From Methanomassiliicoccales archaeon (GTDB lineage Archaea > Thermoplasmatota > Thermoplasmata > SG8-5), in contig JAUWNU010000003.1 of NCBI GenBank assembly GCA_030612505.1, forward strand, positions 1-51,370: a stretch of DNA of 51,370 nt, in the 5' to 3' direction. The notes under the pieces were generated by a model. That model was not told the origin of the DNA. It did no database searches and saw only the letters and a program-made list of their open reading frames with translations. The position numbers and the translations under genes are program-made. Positions 47,132 to 51,370 of the stretch are shown here, piece after piece; the first letter of the stretch is position 1, and the number at the start of each line of letters is the position of its first letter.

Positions 47132-48022
47132 ATGGAAGAAGTGCTGAAGAAAGTTGTACTGCTGGGGGATTCGGCTGTTGGCAAGACCAGTCTAATGAAT
47201 CGTTTTATTAAGAATGCATTTGATGATAGCTATATCAGCACAGTAGGTGCCAAGGTTTCCAAGAAGGTTGTGAACGTTTCATTTGATAATGTGGATTATG
47301 CAGTTTCATTCATGCTCTGGGATATTATTGGTAGTGAAGGATATAAATCCACCCAGTCAAGGCATATTGCAGGTCTCAATGGCGCAATAATCGTTGCTGA
47401 CCTCTCCAGGCCCGAGACCATTCAAAAGTTGGAAGAATACTGGATCCCGCTTCTTAATGAAACAACTGCTGGAGTAATGCCGCCTATCCTGTTTGTTGGA
47501 AATAAACTGGACCTGGTTGATGCGGAAGCATCCTTCAAAGCATTAACAGAATTTACAGAGATGGACAGCAGAGTACGCCAGGAAGATATTGTTGATAAGT
47601 TCAAAGCTCTCCAACCCTATGTAGTGACAAGTGCCAAGACCGGCCATGGAGTTGAGGAAGGTTTCTCTACCCTTGGAACAATGATGGTCATGGAACATGA
47701 GAGTTATGAGCCAATGACCAGGCAGATGGATGAAATTGTGGCAGACTCAATTTATGAGACCGATGAAAGAAAAACTGCCAGGTCTGTATTAGACATGGTC
47801 ATTGCTGACTTTCCCTTTGTGGTTATGTCATCTGGCGTTTCCAGGGACATTCTCCAGGAATGCTTCGGCAAGTCAAATGTATCCAAGGACAAGCCAACTC
47901 CCAAGGGCATAAAAGAACTTATTGATACCTTGCTGGCAAGGGCATTGGAAGAAGGTGCCGATGAAGATATTGTGGAACAACATCGCAAAAAATGGCTGGA
48001 TAAACTGGGAAGGTTCGGGTAG
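47132..48022 (+). CDS. Ras/Rab-like small GTPase with C-terminal extension
   Basis: 296 residues. G1 is VVLLGDSAVGKTSLMNRF, the switch I region YISTVGAK, G3 FMLWDIIGSEGYKS, G4 FVGNKLDL and G5 VTSAKTG. In G3 the usual DTAGQ reads DIIGS, so the catalytic Gln is replaced by Ser and low intrinsic GTPase activity is expected. Residues ~190-296 are an acidic helical extension unlike Ras. There is no lipidation motif. A TATA-like AAATATACAA is about 28 bases upstream. The preceding membrane protein with a roadblock-like domain is the likely partner, as in MglA-MglB pairs (inference). Confidence 0.88.
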   Translation: MEEVLKKVVLLGDSAVGKTSLMNRFIKNAFDDSYISTVGAKVSKKVVNVSFDNVDYAVSFMLWDIIGSEGYKSTQSRHIAGLNGAIIVADLSRPETIQKLEEYWIPLLNETTAGVMPPILFVGNKLDLVDAEASFKALTEFTEMDSRVRQEDIVDKFKALQPYVVTSAKTGHGVEEGFSTLGTMMVMEHESYEPMTRQMDEIVADSIYETDERKTARSVLDMVIADFPFVVMSSGVSRDILQECFGKSNVSKDKPTPKGIKELIDTLLARALEEGADEDIVEQHRKKWLDKLGRFG

Positions 48023-48043
48023 CCCCCGTATCCGCAAACATTA

Positions 48044-48066
48044 ATTCAAATTTTCCGAATTTGAAT
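48044..48066 (+). terminator. AT-rich hairpin after the GTPase gene
   Basis: A perfect 9-bp inverted repeat ATTCAAATT / AATTTGAAT with a 5-base loop lies 22 bases after the stop. It is a likely terminator or 3'-end stabiliser. Confidence 0.5.
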
Positions 48067-48191
48067 ATGCAGGCATACGGCCAATACTGGAAAACATTCA
48101 TCCTTGATGCCTGGCGATATAAAACGTCAGTTCAAGGAGGGTCGTTTTCTTCAATAATTGTTGAACAAGCCATTATAAGCTTTATAGATTA

Positions 48192-48225
48192 AGTGGATAC
48201 TAGTTTCCACTCTGTTTAAATAATC
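48192..48225 (+). promoter_or_regulatory. Inverted repeat and TATA box of the MFS gene
   Basis: AGTGGA-TACTAGTT-TCCACT (48192-48211), a 6-bp perfect inverted repeat, is followed at once by the TATA-like GTTTAAATAATC (48214-48225), about 40 bases before ATG 48261. The arrangement suits an operator controlling the exporter. The rest of 48067-48191 shows no gene. Confidence 0.4.
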
Positions 48226-48260
48226 TGCACATCTAATTAGGTGTAAGTTCGGGCGATGAT

Positions 48261-49706
48261 ATGAGCGACGAGAAAAAAGGCAAAAAAGGTATGGCAATCT
48301 TCGGTGTGATATGCTTTGGCCAGATGATTTCCATCTTTGGCTCGGCAATGACTCAATTTGGTTTGATGATATGGGCCTGGCAGCAGACCGGCCAGGCAAC
48401 CTCTCTTGCCCTTATTGGGTTCTTTGCATTTGCACCAGCACTTATCATGGCACCCATTGCCGGAGCTCTTGTTGATCGCTGGAACCGCAAGATTACCATT
48501 ATCCTCAGTGACCTTGGAGCCGGTCTCGGGACAGTTATTGGTCTGATTTTATTCACATCTGGTATGCTGGAGATATGGCATCTCTATGTCATTGCTGCCA
48601 TGGTGGGTGCATTCGGTTCATTCCATTTTCCTGCTTACTCCGCTGCCATCACCATGCTGGTTGAGAAGGAGAACTATGAACGGGCTACTGCCATATGGGG
48701 GCTGGCCGGTGCAATAGGCGGTGGAATTCTCGGGCCTGCAATGGCTGTGCTTCTCCTGGCCTTGGTTGGCTTGTCTGGCGTACTCACATTTGACATCCTT
48801 ACATTCACATTTGCAATCGGCCTGATACTGCTCATTAAGATTCCTGAGCCCAAGCGAGCAAAGGACATTGGCAAAGGAATTAAAGGTCTTTTCAAGGATG
48901 CTGGCTATGGTTTCAAATACATATTCAAGCGCAAATCGCTACTTGGGCTTCAGCTCACTTATTTTACTTCTAACTTCTTTGGCAATATGGGCATGATATT
49001 ACTTGCTCCAATGATCCTAGCCATAACTGCCAGTAATGAACTATCACTGGCCACGGTCATGGCTGGTATGGGCGCTGGAAGTATCGTAGGCGGCATTATT
49101 CTGACATTCTGGGGCGGTTCAAAGACCAATAAGATACTCGTAATAATGACTGGCATAGTGATAGAAGGTGTTTGTCAAATTTTCTTCGGTCTCAGCACAA
49201 GTGTCATAATGTGGACCACTATTGGATTCATTCTTGCAATGTCCGGGCCATTCGTGTTCGGTTCCAGCCAGGCAATCTGGCAGAGGAAAGTACCTGCTAA
49301 TCGTCAGGGCCGGGTATTTGCTGCCAGGGGAGTCATCGCAATGTCTGCCGGCGCAATTGGCATGGTTCTGGCTGGCCCACTGGCTGATTTAATATTCGAG
49401 CCTGGAATGATGGAAGGCGGCAATATGGCAATGACATTCGGTTGGCTTCTGGGCACCGGGCCTGGAACTGGAATAAAGCTCATAATGGTTATATGTGGTA
49501 TAGCTTCTGCAATGACCGCTCTTGTGGCACTTAGCATCCCCAGAATAAGAAATGTTGAAACACTGGTGCTGGATGCCGACGATCCAAAAGCAATTCTTGA
49601 AGTATTCAAGGATGATTTAATGGTGGCCTACAAAGCCAGGAAAATTTCAAAGGATAAACTTCAATCTCTATACGAGAAAAAGAAGTTAAAACTTTTACCA
49701 AAATGA
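48261..49706 (+). CDS. MFS transporter (EntS/MFS_3-like)
   Basis: 481 residues with 12 predicted membrane helices. The loop 2-3 signature is ALVDRWNRKITIILSDLGAG and the central loop is KIPEPKRAKDIGKGIKGLFK. A similar loop in the second half includes the family-typical QAIWQRKVPANRQGRVFAAR. The closest recognisable group is MFS_3, exporters of siderophores, macrolides and other drugs; the substrate is unknown. The C-terminal ~35 residues (VAYKARKISKDKLQSLYEKK) form a SHOCT-like tail. An operator-like inverted repeat upstream suggests inducible expression. Confidence 0.9.
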   Translation: MSDEKKGKKGMAIFGVICFGQMISIFGSAMTQFGLMIWAWQQTGQATSLALIGFFAFAPALIMAPIAGALVDRWNRKITIILSDLGAGLGTVIGLILFTSGMLEIWHLYVIAAMVGAFGSFHFPAYSAAITMLVEKENYERATAIWGLAGAIGGGILGPAMAVLLLALVGLSGVLTFDILTFTFAIGLILLIKIPEPKRAKDIGKGIKGLFKDAGYGFKYIFKRKSLLGLQLTYFTSNFFGNMGMILLAPMILAITASNELSLATVMAGMGAGSIVGGIILTFWGGSKTNKILVIMTGIVIEGVCQIFFGLSTSVIMWTTIGFILAMSGPFVFGSSQAIWQRKVPANRQGRVFAARGVIAMSAGAIGMVLAGPLADLIFEPGMMEGGNMAMTFGWLLGTGPGTGIKLIMVICGIASAMTALVALSIPRIRNVETLVLDADDPKAILEVFKDDLMVAYKARKISKDKLQSLYEKKKLKLLPK

Positions 49707-49742
49707 TTTTTACCTTGAAGTTAATCTATATGTGGTGAGAAA

Positions 49743-50225
49743 GTGGAACTTAAAACAGTCAAGATTAATAATCCAGATAATTTGAACATAATAATAGGCC
49801 AGTCGCATTTTGTAAAGACTGCCGAAGATATTTATGAGGCAATGATGAATTCCCTGCCTGATGCCAAGTTTGCAGTGGCATTCTGCGAGGCCAGCATGAA
49901 CCGCCTGGTCCGGATTGAAGGAACCGACGAAGAACTCAAGAAACTTGCTGGAGAAAATGCGTATGCCCTGTCTGCTGGACACTGTTTTTTCGTCATCATG
50001 AGGGATGCTTTTCCAATAAATGTTCTCGGGGCAATCAAGAATGTGCCAGAGGTATGCGGCATATTCTGTGCAACTGCAAATCAGGTGGAGGTTATTATCG
50101 TGGAAAATGAGAATGGCCGTGGAATTCTTGGAGTAATCGACGGTGAGCCGCCGGTTGGCATTGAAGGGCCAGAGGATGCCCAGAAGCGGAAAGAGCTTCT
50201 CAGGAACTTCGGATACAAGAGATGA
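49743..50225 (+). CDS. Adenosine-specific kinase family protein (DUF355)
   Basis: 160 residues from GTG 49743, preceded by GGTGAG. The whole chain matches the archaeal adenosine-specific kinase family: NIIIGQSHFVKTAEDIYEAM, FAVAFCEAS, NAYALSAGHCFFVIMRDAFP, INVLGAIKNVPEVCGIFCAT and ENGRGILGVIDGEPPVGIEG. Structures of relatives bind adenosine and AMP; the physiological role is poorly defined. It is convergent with the TPR gene, with 13 bases between stops. The overlapping minus-strand frame 49710-50249 is a shadow. Confidence 0.93.
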   Translation: MELKTVKINNPDNLNIIIGQSHFVKTAEDIYEAMMNSLPDAKFAVAFCEASMNRLVRIEGTDEELKKLAGENAYALSAGHCFFVIMRDAFPINVLGAIKNVPEVCGIFCATANQVEVIIVENENGRGILGVIDGEPPVGIEGPEDAQKRKELLRNFGYKR

Positions 50226-50238
50226 GCCAGTGAAATAA

Positions 50239-51366
50239 TCACAGGTCATTCAGGTGCTCATTCACCTTTTCCAGGTATTTCTTGGCCCCTATCTCTTCGA
50301 ATATATTAGCAGCCTTTTGCAGAAGTTTTTCTGCATTTGTTTTTTCACCTTTTTCAGCATACATGATGCCCCATTCCATGTCCAGATGTGCCGAATTGAA
50401 TGGTGAATTTATCTTGTCCAGCCGTGTTTCCGCTTCCCTGAAACTCTCCTCTGCACTGGTCCATTGCTCCTTGAATTTGTAGGCAACACCCAGATTTCTA
50501 TATGCTGCTGAAACTCCAACATGGTCATGCAGCTTGTCCAGGATTTCTATTGCTTCATTGCATTTCACAATTGCCTCATCTGGATTTCCTGACATAGCCA
50601 GTGCCTCAGCGCTATTGAAAAGGCTCCAGCCGATCATGCTAATGTGATTGATCTTTGTGGCAGATTGTTTGCACAAATCGAAATATTTTATGGCCTCTTC
50701 CCATTGCTGCAACTGGAGGAAAGTATCTCCAAGATTGTTGTAGGCCCTTGATAGTTGCTGCCATTCTCTGGCATCCTCCAATAATTTGATGCTTTCAAGA
50801 TAATGACCTATGGCCTCTTCCAGTTCACCCCTATCACTATTCACCAATCCCATTTCTATATTGACCATGCCTATCATTGCCTTGTCTCCTGACTTATTGG
50901 CATTCTCCATTGCAACCTTGAAATTTGATTTAGCATTGTCATAATCACCTTTGCGCCAGTAAACATATCCCAGGCCCCGGTGAGCATCAGCAGTTCCTGC
51001 GGCACTGTTTATGTTTTCAAGGGTTTCCAGGCTAGCCATGAAGGACTTGATTGCATTATCCCATTCGCTCTGGCGCTTGAATATGTGACCAGTGTTTCTC
51101 TGTGCCTCTGCCAATTTGAATTTATCATCCAGTTTCTGGCTGATTCTTATGACTCGCTTGTAATAGCCCAATGCATCGTCCCAGTCACCAATGGTGTAAG
51201 ATATGTTAGCAAGTTTGAGATAGGCATCCAGTTCTCTGCGCTCTGTTAAAGGATCTGACTGGTTGGATTTAATATCCTTGAGCTCGCTTAGTATTTTGAA
51301 TTTCTGAATTTCCTTGCCAATCCTCTGGGCCTTGTCATTGCCCATCATTGGCCTCAAAGCTCGCAT
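50239..51366 (-). CDS. TPR-repeat protein (possibly truncated at window edge)
   Basis: 375 residues in view from ATG 51366, only 4 bases from the window end, so the true start may lie outside. About eight tetratricopeptide repeats of the longer ~40-residue (Rapsyn/GPR-type) class run from ~45 to 370, with recurrent A-x-x-x-L-G-x-x-Y patterns (AHRGLGYVYWRKGDYDNA, AYNNLGDTFLQLQQWEEA, AYRNLGVAYKFKEQWTSA). There is no signal peptide or membrane segment in view. It is a protein-interaction scaffold; the partner is unknown. The start MRALRPMMGNDKAQRIGKEI is plausible but unproven. Confidence 0.8.
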   Translation of the reverse strand: MRALRPMMGNDKAQRIGKEIQKFKILSELKDIKSNQSDPLTERRELDAYLKLANISYTIGDWDDALGYYKRVIRISQKLDDKFKLAEAQRNTGHIFKRQSEWDNAIKSFMASLETLENINSAAGTADAHRGLGYVYWRKGDYDNAKSNFKVAMENANKSGDKAMIGMVNIEMGLVNSDRGELEEAIGHYLESIKLLEDAREWQQLSRAYNNLGDTFLQLQQWEEAIKYFDLCKQSATKINHISMIGWSLFNSAEALAMSGNPDEAIVKCNEAIEILDKLHDHVGVSAAYRNLGVAYKFKEQWTSAEESFREAETRLDKINSPFNSAHLDMEWGIMYAEKGEKTNAEKLLQKAANIFEEIGAKKYLEKVNEHLNDL

Positions 51367-51370
51367 CCTT

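Noticed and set aside
49710-50249. 179-aa minus-strand ORF
   Set aside because: Antisense to the adenosine-specific kinase gene, whose family match is end to end.

Overview
The window looks like a chromosomal segment of a euryarchaeon, most likely a member of Thermoplasmatota. This is an inference from gene content: archaeal transcription factor TFS, a FlaK/PibD-type prepilin peptidase, an archaeal adenosine-specific kinase (DUF355), large secreted NosD/PKD beta-helix proteins, and a Ras-like GTPase next to a longin/roadblock-like membrane protein. Many genes also have an archaeal TATA box about 25 bases before the start codon (leaderless style). I see no rRNA, tRNA or CRISPR array.

Region 1 (1-10.9 kb, + strand) carries the C-terminal part of ATP-citrate lyase, then a monomeric NADP-isocitrate dehydrogenase. 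Next comes a giant (about 1,900 aa) predicted membrane-tethered transcription factor with an extracellular DUF11/beta-helix/PKD region, a membrane segment, two cytoplasmic winged helices and a zinc ribbon. A radical-SAM protein follows. Region 2 (10.9-13.1 kb) holds a 229-bp dispersed repeat and a secreted beta-helix protein.

Region 3 (13.4-31.6 kb) is a surface-glycan locus. It starts with a wecB-wecC-tfs group in which wecB has an in-frame amber codon and wecC lacks its catalytic cysteine. A plus-strand set follows (GT4, an alpha/alpha-barrel protein, a fused MDR/Gfo-Idh-MocA dehydrogenase), ending in a deletion scar between a methyltransferase and a FemAB-like gene. A long minus-strand operon (rfbF, rfbG, rfbC-like, C-methyltransferase, 4-ketoreductase-like SDR, second C-methyltransferase, sugar O-methyltransferase, a 59-aa ORF, GT2) is predicted to make a CDP-linked branched 6-deoxy sugar. 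An IS200/IS605-type element with a broken tnpA and a Wzx-type flippase close the locus.

Region 4 (31.7-36.7 kb) is housekeeping: an MscS channel, a prepilin peptidase, a MagIII-like DNA glycosylase and pyrK-pyrD. Region 5 (36.7-45.3 kb) looks like a defence or accessory island. It has a second copy of the 229-bp repeat, a 1,615-aa DUF4011-helicase-nuclease-DUF3320 protein with an upstream partner, a small membrane protein, an AlbA/Schlafen-type protein and the tail of a type I methylase. Three copies of a roughly 80-105-bp structured repeat punctuate the genes. Region 6 (45.3-51.4 kb) has a polytopic membrane protein with a longin/roadblock-like tail and a Ras-like GTPase, separated by a 529-bp non-coding block built of tandem and inverted repeats. 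An MFS transporter, the adenosine-specific kinase and a TPR protein end the window.

Standout items: the giant membrane-tethered regulator and its operator-like repeats; covarying hairpins in the 229-bp repeat; the cassette-like repeats of the accessory island; the repeat block between the roadblock-like gene and the GTPase; and decay of the ManNAcA pathway beside a branched-sugar operon.
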